Shown piece by piece: positions 15,594 through 26,250 of a stretch of 59,130 nt of DNA. Positions within the stretch are counted from its first letter, which is position 1; every line of letters begins with the position of its first letter. A program made the translations under genes and the position numbers. Source of the DNA: Epsilonproteobacteria bacterium (ex Lamellibrachia satsuma) (GTDB lineage Bacteria; Campylobacterota; Campylobacteria; Campylobacterales; Sulfurovaceae); the NCBI GenBank assembly GCA_003934925.1, contig JQIX01000061.1, forward strand, positions 1-59,130, written 5' to 3'. The notes under the pieces were generated by a model, which saw only the letters and a program-made list of their open reading frames with translations, did no database searches and was not told the DNA's origin.

Positions 15594-17657
15594 CTAAAAA
15601 TCATAGGAAACTGTAAGCCCAAATGTTCTCGGTGCACCTTTTTGGGTATAGAGTTCCGGTAGATAACCATTTGCAGGGTTATTAGGGAAAAAGAATCCTC
15701 TCACCGCATACTCTTCATCAGTTATGTTTTTTGCCCATACTATTGCAGAAAAATTACCATTTGTATATTCTAGACTACTGTTGAGCAGGTAGTACGCTTT
15801 CGACTTTTGATCATGAGTATTGGAAAAATAATAGCTTCCTTTCCCCTCAAGATTCGTTTTAAAAGTCCATGCCTCTGCAAACCTGTAATCTAATCCGGCA
15901 TTATATTGATATTTAGGTGATTGTGCCGGAGCTCTGCCTTCCAGCTCTGGAGTATACTCATCAAATTCTGTTTTGAGCAACCCAATACTCGAATAGATAT
16001 GAAGTGCATCAGTAGGATAATAGTCCAGCTGAGACTCTACCCCATAATAACTGCCTTTTGCAGCATTGGCAAGATAGTCTGTAAAACTATGCTCATCTTC
16101 CTGATAGAGTTTCACTTGCATATCTTTACGTTTTCCGTAAAAAAGGTTTAATCTGCTTTTTAGCGTATTGTTAAGATGTGATGAATTTACTCCTGCTTCA
16201 AGATTCCATAGGGTTTCTGTAGCAAAAGTCTTATCCTCTTCACTAAGTGTCGTTCCAGCATTCACTCCGCCCGGTTTATACCCTTTGGAAAGGTTTGTAT
16301 AATAAAGTGTTGTATCGTTATATTGATAATTCAATCCTACCTTTCCACCGACCATCGTTTCATCATTTTCTAAATTCATATCATGAGAATCACTGTACTC
16401 AGCTTTCCATTTTTCAACTCTCAAGCCACTGACAAATGTAAGTTTATTGTCAATGTGCGTATCCAACTGTGTATAAAATGCGATATTCTTTGACTCATAA
16501 CTGCTATCAAAATTAAGCTCTGCACCATAGTCTGTCGGATGGTATCTGTTTAGTTTCTCATCAAACTTTTTAGCATATGCACCTATGGTCCAATCCGTTT
16601 CACCACCAAGGATACGAGCATTTTCATTCGAGATCAAACGAATATCTACATCTGTCTGTTTTTGCTCTCTTTTATATTCATCAAAGCCCATATATGGCCA
16701 CAATGAAGCATCAAACTCACCTACATAGCTCCAATCTTCATCATAACTGTAAGTCATATCTGAGTTAGAGTGACTGATCTTTGAGATCAGTCTCATTTTA
16801 TCAAATTCATACGTTGACTTAAGTGCAAAAGCATTGGTTTTTTGTGTATCTTGTCCTGGTTGGTCTGAATGGGAATCCCGACTGTTATCCAGTGTAAATG
16901 CATCATATCCGTTATCTATATCTACATGTATTAAATTCAGATCAATTGTATGCTTATCACTTGCTAACCATTTTAAGTGCGCTTTTGCTGTAAGCTCATC
17001 TATATTATTTGTATCATCACGCTCTAAATAACTGTTTTTCATAAAACCGTCACTGCTGTTCTTATAGATAGAAAGCCTTCCCAAAAGTGAATCATCTATA
17101 AGTGTACCGCCTACAGCTACGCCTAACGCTTTTGTATTGTAGTTTCCGACTGTTGCTTCTATGTGTCCTTCAGTCTCTTTGGTCGGTTCGTTGCTTTGTA
17201 GGCTCACAACTCCGGCAAGTCCATTTGCTCCAAACGTTGTTCCCTGAGGCCCTTTAAGAACTTCAACTTGATTAACATCAAAGAGAGTAGCTCCTAAAGT
17301 AGCACTTGAAAAATCAATACCATCGATCATAAGACCAACTGAAGGATTAACCGGTGTTTCAAACTGGCTTCTCTCCCCTATTCCTCTTATCTGAATATAT
17401 TTTGCTTTGGAAGCACCTGCCGAAAAGTTTACATTTGGTGTACTTGCTAATACTTCAATAAAGGGTTCTGATGCTTTGTCATAGATCTATTTTTCACTTA
17501 TAACGGTTACACTGCTGCTAGTTTTTGAAAGATTCTGTTCCCTGAAGTCAGAACTGACCACAATAGGGTCAAGCGTAACTGTGTTTTCTGCAAAAACAGA
17601 CGTTTGCAATACTGCACAGGCAGCGATCATCGATAGTGTATAAATTTTGGATGTCAT
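15594..17657 (-). pseudogene. TonB-dependent outer-membrane receptor (probable thiamine receptor) interrupted by an in-frame TAG
   Basis: Read through one amber codon at 17487-17489, this is a complete receptor of about 687 residues: signal peptide MTSKIYTLSMIAACAVL, TonB-box region TLDPIVVSSDFREQN, plug domain (YIQIRGIGERSQFE, VEVLKGPQGTTFGANGLAG), then the beta-barrel ending in the terminal aromatic motif LTVSYDF. Both halves are in the same frame with no other lesion, and the TAG falls where Glu or Gln is expected (VISEK-x-IYDKASEP). Start at ATG 17657 (AGGGAAT upstream). A TPP riboswitch precedes it and thiamine-transport genes follow, hence the inferred substrate. It is either a very recent nonsense mutation or a sequence error. 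Confidence 0.85.
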
Positions 17658-17715
17658 TTTGATTCCCTTAAATAAATAATAAGAGAAGAGAAGTAGATAA
17701 TAAATTATATACAAA

Positions 17716-17800
17716 ACTCTTCCTTACGCTAGTGTTACCTAGTTCAAGTTCAACGGGTTTGTTATCTCAGCTGAATTTTCAGCACCCCGAGAGATTGATA
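17716..17800 (-). promoter_or_regulatory. TPP riboswitch controlling the thiamine-uptake operon
   Basis: On the minus strand the THI-box elements appear in order: CTCGGGGTGC, AGCTGAGAT, AACCCGTTGAACTTGA, a short variable helix, then GCGTAAGGAAGAGT. These are the conserved P1/P2/J and P4/P5 parts of the TPP aptamer. It lies about 60 bases before the receptor start and so should repress the receptor-ykoF-thiBPQ-kinase operon when TPP is plentiful. Confidence 0.93.
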
Positions 17801-17833
17801 GCAATTTATACATAAAATAAAGTTTAATTATGC

Positions 17834-17862
17834 TTAAATAGGAGTTTTTAACTCCTATTTAA
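17834..17862 (-). terminator. Terminator after thiD
   Basis: A perfect 13-bp stem (TTAAATAGGAGTT and its complement) with a 3-base loop overlaps the thiD stop codon. It ends the biosynthetic thi operon just before the second riboswitch. T-richness after the stem is only moderate. Confidence 0.8.
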
Positions 17863-18674
17863 AGTAGAGGCTCTTTTCTTTTTAGATTTTCTTCTCTATA
17901 TCTAAAACATATACTCGTTGAAGTATGTAATTTTTGATACAAGAAAGCTTTAGCAAGATCAACACTTTTTTTCAAACTCTCACCTTTTGCCAAATAAGTT
18001 GCAATAGCAGAAGAAAGTACACATCCGGTACCGTGTGTATGGGAAGTATGTACTCTTGGAGTACTGTAACTTTGTATTTTAGCGTCTGCTTCCAGCAAAT
18101 AGTCTGTTGCATTTTTTTCATCCTGACCATGTCCACCTTTGATGAGTATAGCTCTGGCACTCAATGCCAATAACGACTTACCCATCTGTTCAACCTCATC
18201 GGCATTTCCCGTATAAGACGAATCTAACAACCTATTGATTTCCGGAATATTGGGAGTTAAGATATCTGCACGGGGGAAGAGCAACTCCACCATATCTTTC
18301 ACAGCATCCGGTTCCAAAAGATATGTGCCGCTGGAACTGACCAGTATAGGATCAAGTACGACATTGGACAGAGCATATTCCTGAATGATATCGGCGACCA
18401 CTTCTACTAGTGAAGTATTGGCAAGCATACCTATCTTGACCGCATCGACCTGCATATCATCCAAAAGTGTCTGCAACTGCATCCGCAACATCTTTGGAGA
18501 GACTGCTTCAACTGCCTTAACCCCTCCCGAGCTCTGTGCTGTGATCGCAGTTACAGCACTCAAAGCATACCCACCAAGAGTATGAATGGTCTTTGTATCG
18601 ATCTGTATGCCGGCACCCCCATAAGGGTCAAACCCGGCAATAGTGAGAACCGTTGGTGTATGCTTAGATGCCAT
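17859..18674 (-). CDS. thiD: Hydroxymethylpyrimidine/phosphomethylpyrimidine kinase
   Basis: Phosphorylates HMP and HMP-P to HMP-PP, the pyrimidine half used by ThiE. The ribokinase-like fold is shown by LTIAGFDPYGGAGIQID, the central VVLDPILVSSSG and the ATP/anion-hole motif HTHGTGCVLSSAIA. The start is ATG 18674 (MASKHTPTVLTIAG), overlapping thiE by 11 bases; an open extension of 18 codons upstream is just the thiE end in another frame. The protein is 271 residues, the usual size. Last gene of the thiC operon. Confidence 0.94.
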   Translation of the reverse strand: MASKHTPTVLTIAGFDPYGGAGIQIDTKTIHTLGGYALSAVTAITAQSSGGVKAVEAVSPKMLRMQLQTLLDDMQVDAVKIGMLANTSLVEVVADIIQEYALSNVVLDPILVSSSGTYLLEPDAVKDMVELLFPRADILTPNIPEINRLLDSSYTGNADEVEQMGKSLLALSARAILIKGGHGQDEKNATDYLLEADAKIQSYSTPRVHTSHTHGTGCVLSSAIATYLAKGESLKKSVDLAKAFLYQKLHTSTSICFRYREENLKRKEPLL

Positions 18675-19296
18675 AGGTCTCGTACACTTCGATGAGCGCT
18701 CTGGTCTTCTCTTTGGAAACCTGTTCATTCTCTAAAACTCCTGAGATCATCGCGATCCCACTGGCAGCTTTGGTCTGTACAACTTCCTTAATGTTCTCGA
18801 TCATGATCCCCCCTATGGCAACCACTGGATAATCCACCCGTGCCACCCATTGTTTTAAAAGAGCAATACCTACAGGATCATAAGTAAGTTTTTTGGAGAT
18901 TGGCGGGAAGATCGGCCCGATCGCCAGATAGGAGGGCTCAAACCCCAACGCGATGCCGATCTCTTTTGGCGTATGGGTACTGATGCCAAGGCGGATACCT
19001 GCATCAAGGATAGCTTTTGCATCCGCTTCCTGAATATCCTCCTGCCCCAGATGGATACCGTATGCCTTATGCTTGATAGCAAGCTGCCAATAGTCGTTGA
19101 CAAAGAGTCTGGCATCGAAAGCTTTGGAGATCTTGATCGCTTCGATGATCTCCTGTTCAAGCGCTTCACCTTCCATATCTTTTATACGAAGCTGTGCAGT
19201 GGTGATACCGCACTCATAGAGTGATCTCAGTTTTTCGGTTCTGTCCACTACAGGGTAGATACCAAGCGGTTTGTTACTGCAATCCGGAAATCGCAT
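18664..19296 (-). CDS. thiE: Thiamine-phosphate synthase
   Basis: Condenses HMP-PP with the thiazole phosphate to thiamine monophosphate. A TIM-barrel enzyme with YPVVDR, LRIKD, FVNDYWQLA, GIHLGQED, GISTHTPKEI, YLAIGPIFPP and VVAIGGIMIENI, the standard ThiE motifs for diphosphate and Mg binding. The length of 210 is normal. ATG 19296 has AAGGAG upstream. The 95-base gap from thiG contains a hairpin that may reduce read-through. Confidence 0.94.
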   Translation of the reverse strand: MRFPDCSNKPLGIYPVVDRTEKLRSLYECGITTAQLRIKDMEGEALEQEIIEAIKISKAFDARLFVNDYWQLAIKHKAYGIHLGQEDIQEADAKAILDAGIRLGISTHTPKEIGIALGFEPSYLAIGPIFPPISKKLTYDPVGIALLKQWVARVDYPVVAIGGIMIENIKEVVQTKAASGIAMISGVLENEQVSKEKTRALIEVYETYGI

Positions 19297-19354
19297 ATGT
19301 TTCTCCTTTTATCTTCCGTAGGGGTATCTCTTGTAGGTACCCTCTTCCATTTTT

Positions 19355-19376
19355 GGGCAACCACAAGGGATTGCCC
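19355..19376 (-). repeat. GTAGGGGCA-type hairpin between thiG and thiE
   Basis: GGGCAA/TTGCCC forms a 6-bp stem with a 10-base loop. On the minus strand it is preceded by TGTAG and followed by AAAAAT. It may be a weak internal terminator or a small dispersed repeat; a similar hairpin lies at 37855 and a looser one at 11343. Confidence 0.5.
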
Positions 19377-19391
19377 CTACATTTTTATTCA

Positions 19392-20204
19392 CTATTTACT
19401 CTGGTGCCAAAATGGTGTACCGACCGTTGGAGTGGATGGTGAAGCGAATTCACGTTCCTGCATAGCACCTGCTTCATACCCTAACCGTCCTGCTTCTACT
19501 GATAGAGCAAATGCTTTTGCCATGGCAACAGGGTCTTGTGCCAATGCAACAGCAGAATTCAACAATACCCCATCATAACCAAGCTCCATAGCTTCTATAG
19601 CATGGGAAGGTTTGCCGATCCCCGCATCGATAATGAGCGGTAACTCGGGAAACGCTTCACGGATGGCTTTGAGGTTATAAGGGTTCATGAGCCCTTTACC
19701 CGAACCGATAGGAGAACCCCATGGCATCAGGATGTTACACCCGGCATCCACCAGTTTCTTGGCAACGACCAGGTCGTCAGTCGTATAGGGGAATACCTCA
19801 AAGCCCTCTTTGACCAATACTTTGGCCGCTTCCACTGTCTCATACGGATCCGGCTGAAGGTTGTACTGATCGCCTATCACCTCTAGTTTGATCCAGCTGG
19901 TACCGAACACTTCTCGTGCCATCTGAGCAATGGTGATCGCCTCTTTGGCAGAGTGGCACCCCGCTGTGTTTGGCAGGACTTCCACACCAAGTTCACGAAT
20001 GATCTTCCAAAATCTCTCGCCGGTATCTTTATTGACCCCCTGACGACGCAAAGAAACCGTCACCACCTGCGAACCGGAAGCCTTAATAGACTCCTCCATG
20101 ATCGCAGGAGAAGGATACAATGCCGACCCGATGAACATTCTCGAATGCAACGTTTTCCCACCAATCTGCCAGATATTTTCCTGTCTTTCCATATGTCTTG
20201 TCAT
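19392..20204 (-). CDS. thiG: Thiazole synthase
   Basis: Builds the thiazole phosphate of thiamine from 1-deoxyxylulose-5-phosphate, dehydroglycine and the ThiS thiocarboxylate. The Schiff-base Lys106 is in [47 protein letters not shown] and [12 protein letters not shown] are family signatures. Start ATG 20204 is chosen for the GGAGA just before it; the frame is open 21 codons further up without a good ribosome site. The protein is 270 residues. Confidence 0.94.
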   Translation of the reverse strand: MTRHMERQENIWQIGGKTLHSRMFIGSALYPSPAIMEESIKASGSQVVTVSLRRQGVNKDTGERFWKIIRELGVEVLPNTAGCHSAKEAITIAQMAREVFGTSWIKLEVIGDQYNLQPDPYETVEAAKVLVKEGFEVFPYTTDDLVVAKKLVDAGCNILMPWGSPIGSGKGLMNPYNLKAIREAFPELPLIIDAGIGKPSHAIEAMELGYDGVLLNSAVALAQDPVAMAKAFALSVEAGRLGYEAGAMQEREFASPSTPTVGTPFWHQSK

Positions 20205-20264
20205 TTTTCTCTCCATATCATAAAAGCTTTTCGGAAGAAAAGCATACCAGCACTCTTCGTTCCT

Positions 20265-20301
20265 CACTCCTCACTCTTCACTACAAACGCAACGCGTTTG
20301 T
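20265..20301 (-). repeat. Hairpin and CTCACTC heptamer tract between thiS and thiG
   Basis: Immediately after the thiS stop an 8-bp stem (ACAAACGC/GCGTTTGT, 3-base loop, 20283-20301) is followed on the minus strand by a short run of near-identical 7-mers (TCCTCAC / TCCTCAC / TCTTCAC on the plus strand, about 20265-20282). The hairpin could pause or partly terminate transcription before thiG. The heptamer tract recalls the one at the end of thiC. Confidence 0.5.
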
Positions 20302-20504
20302 CATCCTCCTTGTACAGGTCCGAGTATCTCTACCTCATCATCCTCTCTGAGCAGCGTCTTTTCATACGCTGCAATCATTATAAAGGTCATATTGACCGCT
20401 ACGGCTACTCCACTGTTCTGATAGTTCAAATGTTCAATAAGTTCTTTAACATTCATTTTCCTGGGAATTTCTTTCCTCTTCCCATTTATTACAACTGTTA
20501 TCAC
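20301..20504 (-). CDS. thiS: Sulfur-carrier protein ThiS
   Basis: A 67-residue ubiquitin-like protein ending in Gly-Gly (GPVQGG), the tail that is adenylated and converted to a thiocarboxylate to donate sulfur to ThiG. VAVAVNMTFI and LREDDEVEILGPVQGG are typical. It starts with GTG 20504, preceded by AAAGGATC. The adenylating partner (ThiF or a MoeB-like protein) is not in the window. Confidence 0.93.
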   Translation of the reverse strand: MITVVINGKRKEIPRKMNVKELIEHLNYQNSGVAVAVNMTFIMIAAYEKTLLREDDEVEILGPVQGG

Positions 20505-20555
20505 GACAGATCCTTTGCTATTTCTATTGGTGCTGTCAGGAGACAGTACGCTACA

Positions 20556-21653
20556 TTATGTATTGTAAATACCTTCCTGCAACGCCTTTTCCACGATCGC
20601 CGGTGCAAGCAGATATCCATGTCGATACAGTCCATTGATACGCGTCAGCTTTTCGCTCTTCTCAATACGCGGCAGATTGTCCTTAAATGCCGGACGGCAG
20701 TTGGTCTCGGAATTAACCACACGTGCCTCTCCAAAATTTGGGTGAACCGTATAGAGTGCTGAGAGTAGTTCCATACTGGAACGCACTGAAATAGGTGACA
20801 TATCTTCACTCTCGATCTCCGTTGCTCCGATGATATAGCGTTTATACCCACTGGTCTGTGAAAGTTTGCAATCAGCGCAGTATTCCAGGTCTATCCCCTC
20901 GCAACCATTACCACGCGGTACGATATAGAGCTTATATCGCGGGTGCATCAGTCGTGTCGGACGGGTGATATCAATATCATTGGCTTCCACCCACAATACC
21001 TCACCGCGTACGCCACGCAGGTCATTAAAATGTTCTTTGGCGCCAAGCCCACGTGTATCAAAGACCCAGTCAAAGGTCTCTATACCTTCTTTAGTATGTA
21101 CTTCTCCTGCTTCGATCTTTTCAACCGGAGTAAACTCCCTAAATCTTACATTTCCCTGTCTGTCAAAATAGTTGACCGAAAATGCCATGAAACGCTGTGT
21201 ATCGACCACACCTTCACTTGGAATGTAAAAACCTTTTTGATGGGTATAGAGATCCGGTTCCAGTTCTGTGATCTTCTTTTTATCGAAGAGTTCAATATTC
21301 CCGGCAGCATCCACTTTTCTCTGAAGCATTCCGATAAAATGTTCCAACTCTCCCATATCCTGCGGATGGGCAGTAATAACGGTTCCTTTTTGCTGATACC
21401 CGTCAAAGAGTCCTATCTCTTTAAGCAGATCAGGCCAAAGCTCTATGGAGCGGTGCCCCAATTCAAAGATAATAGACTCGGCTGTCTCAAGTTCCGCATA
21501 GGGTGCGAGCATTCCCGCAGCCGTGAATCCTGCTGCTGTAACGCCCTCTTTGGAATCTTTTTCAAAGAAGGTTATGGTATGGTCACCGGATTTTAGAAGG
21601 TTGAGTGCCACCACTCTTCCTGCCAATCCGGCACCTACAATAGCAATATCCAT
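20556..21653 (-). CDS. thiO: Glycine oxidase ThiO
   Basis: An FAD enzyme that oxidises glycine to the dehydroglycine used by ThiG. The N-terminal Rossmann motif is MDIAIVGAGLAGRVVALNL; VRGEVLWVEA and RHGYLLAPAIVE at the C-terminus match the DadA/ThiO family. The length of 365 is normal. AAAAGGAT lies before ATG 21653. Having ThiO rather than the radical-SAM ThiH in this operon means glycine oxidation here needs oxygen, consistent with a microaerobic rather than strictly anaerobic life. Confidence 0.9.
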   Translation of the reverse strand: MDIAIVGAGLAGRVVALNLLKSGDHTITFFEKDSKEGVTAAGFTAAGMLAPYAELETAESIIFELGHRSIELWPDLLKEIGLFDGYQQKGTVITAHPQDMGELEHFIGMLQRKVDAAGNIELFDKKKITELEPDLYTHQKGFYIPSEGVVDTQRFMAFSVNYFDRQGNVRFREFTPVEKIEAGEVHTKEGIETFDWVFDTRGLGAKEHFNDLRGVRGEVLWVEANDIDITRPTRLMHPRYKLYIVPRGNGCEGIDLEYCADCKLSQTSGYKRYIIGATEIESEDMSPISVRSSMELLSALYTVHPNFGEARVVNSETNCRPAFKDNLPRIEKSEKLTRINGLYRHGYLLAPAIVEKALQEGIYNT

Positions 21654-21955
21654 TGTTCTATCCTTTTTATAATTTTTCTATCTATTCAAATCGAGGTGTT
21701 GTTTCCCTTTTCTACCCCAAAGGCACTTCCTCACTTCGTTCACGGCGTTTTTTTTAGAAAAAAACGAAGCAAAAAAATCGTTGTACTTCTCGATGTAATC
21801 CCGCAGGAACGAGGACAATCGCTACGCTTTTCTGTCACTAAATGACGATACCCTCCGTCGCTAAAGCGTAAGTGGGGTGCATTGGTCGTTCACCACAACA
21901 AAGCACGCTAACACGTGATTAAAATATAAGTGTGCAATTGCACCACCCTACAAAC

Positions 21956-21966
<11 letters not shown>
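21654..21966 (-). other. Gene-free 313-bp spacer inside the thi operon, with hairpin
   Basis: No credible coding sequence. It holds an A/T-tract hairpin (about 21735-21768: CTTCG...CGTTTTTTT / AAAAAAACG...CGAAG), a CGTT/AACG-rich stretch, a small GTGCAATTGCAC palindrome (21933-21942) and the heptamer array at its thiC end. Such a long spacer is unusual in an otherwise tight operon and may separate thiC from thiOSGED expression. Confidence 0.5.
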
Positions 21967-23934
<1,968 letters not shown>

Positions 23935-23972
23935 CTATGAGAGAAAATCATCAATATGTAGTTAATTACAAA

Positions 23973-24064
23973 AGCTCTTCCTTACGCCGGTATGATCCGG
24001 GTCAAGTTCAACGGGTAGGATGTTGCGTCCTTCTCAGCTGCCTGTGGCAGCACCCCGAGAGTTT
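23973..24064 (-). promoter_or_regulatory. TPP riboswitch controlling the thiC operon
   Basis: Minus-strand order: ACTCTCGGGGTGC, a GCC/GGC helix, GCTGAGAAGGA, ACCCGTTGAACTTGA, CCGGATCATACCGG, then CGTAAGGAAGAGC. This is a textbook THI box with a stronger P3 than the copy at 17716. Distance to the thiC start leaves room for an expression platform. Confidence 0.95.
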
Positions 24065-24172
24065 GATAATGCACTATAGTTCAACTACGATAAAAAATAC
24101 CTTAATTGCATTTATAAAAGTGAGGAAAATGTAAAGTGTGGGGAAAAGGGAGGAGAAAGAAAATGGAAGTAA

Positions 24173-24430
24173 TTACTCTTCCGTTTTCATCTCTACGAGT
24201 TCGGCAAGAAGTTCTTCGATCTCATCTTCTTCGAGCTCATTGCGGTCCAGTTCTTCAACGATGGCAAAACACTCTGTACGCATTTCACGCATCTCTTCCA
24301 AGTCCTCTTTCTGCTCTTTCGATGCTGTTTTTGCTTTGTCAACAGCTTCAAAAAGTTCATCTATAGCTGCTTCAAGGTCCGGGATGATCTCCAGTTCTAA
24401 AAGGTTTTTAAGTTTATCTGCATTTGTCAT
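24173..24430 (-). CDS. Small acidic coiled-coil protein of unknown function
   Basis: An 85-residue, strongly acidic and almost wholly helical protein (LKNLLELEIIPDLEAAIDEL, then heptad-like KEQKEDLEEMREMR). No family recognised. AGGAC lies before ATG 24430. It is divergent from the DUF3144 gene with an 86-base gap and follows the thiC riboswitch region, so it may have its own promoter. It looks like a genuine gene because of its ribosome site and consistent composition. Confidence 0.65.
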   Translation of the reverse strand: MTNADKLKNLLELEIIPDLEAAIDELFEAVDKAKTASKEQKEDLEEMREMRTECFAIVEELDRNELEEDEIEELLAELVEMKTEE

Positions 24431-24516
24431 GGGATGTCCTCTATCAATAATATTTGTGTATTGTATCTAATATTAGGGAAAAAAATGTACAATTACCCCA
24501 AAAAGGAATATACCTT

Positions 24517-24837
24517 ATGTCACAAACAGAAGAAATAGATGAAAAATTTTATGAAAGAGCTGATGCTCACATTGCTTTAGCCAATGACCACATCAACCAT
24601 GAACAAGTACGTCCTGCCCTTGTCAATAATTCACTCTTGTATGCTGCTTCTCGTTTTAGTGCTTGGATTGCTGCTGCAAGTTTTACAAATGCTGAAGATC
24701 TGCAAAAAGAGAAAGAAGATGTGTTAGACTTTTTTACAAATAAATACAGAGAAATGCTAGAAGAGAACTTCGATAATTATGCCCAAAACTATGAACATTT
24801 TATGGGGATCTCAAAAGAGCAAGGGGAAGAGGCATAA
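24517..24837 (+). CDS. DUF3144 family protein
   Basis: A 106-residue protein matching DUF3144 as I recall it: FYERADAHIALANDH, then ALVNNSLLYAASRFSAWIAA and YREMLEENFDNYAQNYEHF. The function of the family is not known to me. Start ATG 24517 with AAAAGGAA upstream; a longer in-frame opening from 24454 lacks such a site. A TATCTAATAT stretch around 24465 may hold the promoter. It converges on mrp with a hairpin between. Confidence 0.75.
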   Translation: MSQTEEIDEKFYERADAHIALANDHINHEQVRPALVNNSLLYAASRFSAWIAAASFTNAEDLQKEKEDVLDFFTNKYREMLEENFDNYAQNYEHFMGISKEQGEEA

Positions 24838-24909
24838 TTCTTTAAATGATGGATAAAAACTAAATAAATTCATATATTTAATTGGCATTTAGTACCAAAA
24901 CTGGCTAAA

Positions 24910-24943
24910 TGACGTATCTTGCAAAGAAGCAAAGATAACGTCA
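24910..24943. terminator. Bidirectional terminator hairpin between DUF3144 gene and mrp
   Basis: TGACGTATCTTGC pairs with GCAAAGATAACGTCA (two bulges) between the convergent genes. A-rich on one side and T-rich on the other side of the stem, consistent with use from both directions. Confidence 0.6.
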
Positions 24944-24953
24944 AATAAGAAAA

Positions 24954-26066
24954 TTACATACTACAAGCAGATACCCCAGGAGGTGTAGTAGGCTGAATCG
25001 CCTGATTATCTGCTCCACCCTCTGCATTGACTTTATCAATGAATGCTAAGACTTTACTAGCGGCTTCCTGATAACGTTTTGCAGTTTCGGAATCCGGTTT
25101 ATGGTAGGTTACCGGCATACCTGTATCTCCGCCTATTCTGATAGCAGGTTCTATAGGGATACGGGCGATCAGCTCAGTATCATACTCTTTGGCTACCGGT
25201 GCTGTTGTACCCATACCAAAGATATCTGACTCAGTATCACACTCAGGACAGATGAACCCACTCATATTCTCGATGATACCCGCAGTCGGGATATGGAGTT
25301 TCTGGAACATGTCAAGCGATCTTCTTGAATCGTCAAGAGAGACTTCCTGAGGTGTCGTGACCGTAATACCCGCAGTAACAGGTACTGACTGTGCCAATGT
25401 AAGCTGAGCGTCACCTGTTCCCGGAGGCATATCGATCACCAATACATCCAGCTCAGACCAGAGAATATCTCTCAAAAACTGTTCGATCGCTTTCATGATC
25501 ATAGAACCTCTCCAGATAAGAGACTGTCCAGGCTCCATCAATGAGCCCATAGACATGATCTCTACACCATATGCTTTGAGCGGAAGCACTTTATTTCCCT
25601 GAATTTCCGGTTTTTGGTCTGCTACACCCATCATACGCGGGATATTCGGCCCGTAAATATCTGCATCAAGAAGACCTACCTTTTTACCCTGCATTGCCAT
25701 AGCGATCGCCAGGTTCACAGAAGTCGTTGACTTCCCAACACCACCTTTTCCTGAACTCACCATTACAAAACTCTTAACCTGTGGTGCGATATTTTTACCG
25801 CTCATTGAGTTAGACATCTGCTTTGGTGCCTGCGGTGCCGTAATATTTACCGAAACATTGGCAAAACCAAGTTTTTTAAGTTCTTTTGTCGCATCATCCG
25901 TAAGCTGCGCCTTTACCTCATCCGCTGATGAGGTAATATCGATAGTCAGTGAGACATTGTCTCCTTCTATAACGATATCTTTTACAAATCCAAAAGTTAC
26001 AATATCTTTTGTAAATCCCGGATATGTTACATTTTTTAATGCTTCTAATACATTTTCTTGTGTCAT
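24954..26066 (-). CDS. mrp: Mrp/ApbC-type iron-sulfur carrier ATPase
   Basis: A P-loop ATPase of the Mrp/NBP35 family that binds and transfers Fe-S clusters. An N-terminal MIP18-like domain (about 1-80) precedes the deviant Walker A VSSGKGGVGKST (103-114), Walker B VLVIDMPPGTGD and a CPEC pair (IENMSGFICPECDTE) for the bridging cluster. The length of 370 is typical. It stands back to back with ispDF across about 185 bases, an order I recall from Campylobacter (Cj1606c/Cj1607). Confidence 0.92.
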   Translation of the reverse strand: MTQENVLEALKNVTYPGFTKDIVTFGFVKDIVIEGDNVSLTIDITSSADEVKAQLTDDATKELKKLGFANVSVNITAPQAPKQMSNSMSGKNIAPQVKSFVMVSSGKGGVGKSTTSVNLAIAMAMQGKKVGLLDADIYGPNIPRMMGVADQKPEIQGNKVLPLKAYGVEIMSMGSLMEPGQSLIWRGSMIMKAIEQFLRDILWSELDVLVIDMPPGTGDAQLTLAQSVPVTAGITVTTPQEVSLDDSRRSLDMFQKLHIPTAGIIENMSGFICPECDTESDIFGMGTTAPVAKEYDTELIARIPIEPAIRIGGDTGMPVTYHKPDSETAKRYQEAASKVLAFIDKVNAEGGADNQAIQPTTPPGVSACSM

Positions 26067-26250
26067 TTATTTATCCCTAAGTTGATTTAGTATTATGAGT
26101 TATACCACCTAAATCTTAAACTATATTTAAAAACCAATGATTATTTTTTAAATCAGAGTCTTTCTGTCTCATTTTATACCATACAGAAACTATGAAGCTA
26201 TCTAAATGTATAATTCGTTACTATTTGATACACACTATAGAGGAATTTAT

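Noticed and set aside
17487-17489. TAG as a pyrrolysine codon
   Set aside because: No reason to expect Pyl machinery in this phylum and the residue expected is Glu or Gln.
15594-17714. Reading the TonB receptor as a frameshifted pair or as two separate genes
   Set aside because: Both parts are in the same frame and the intervening codons continue the plug domain; a single TAG explains everything.
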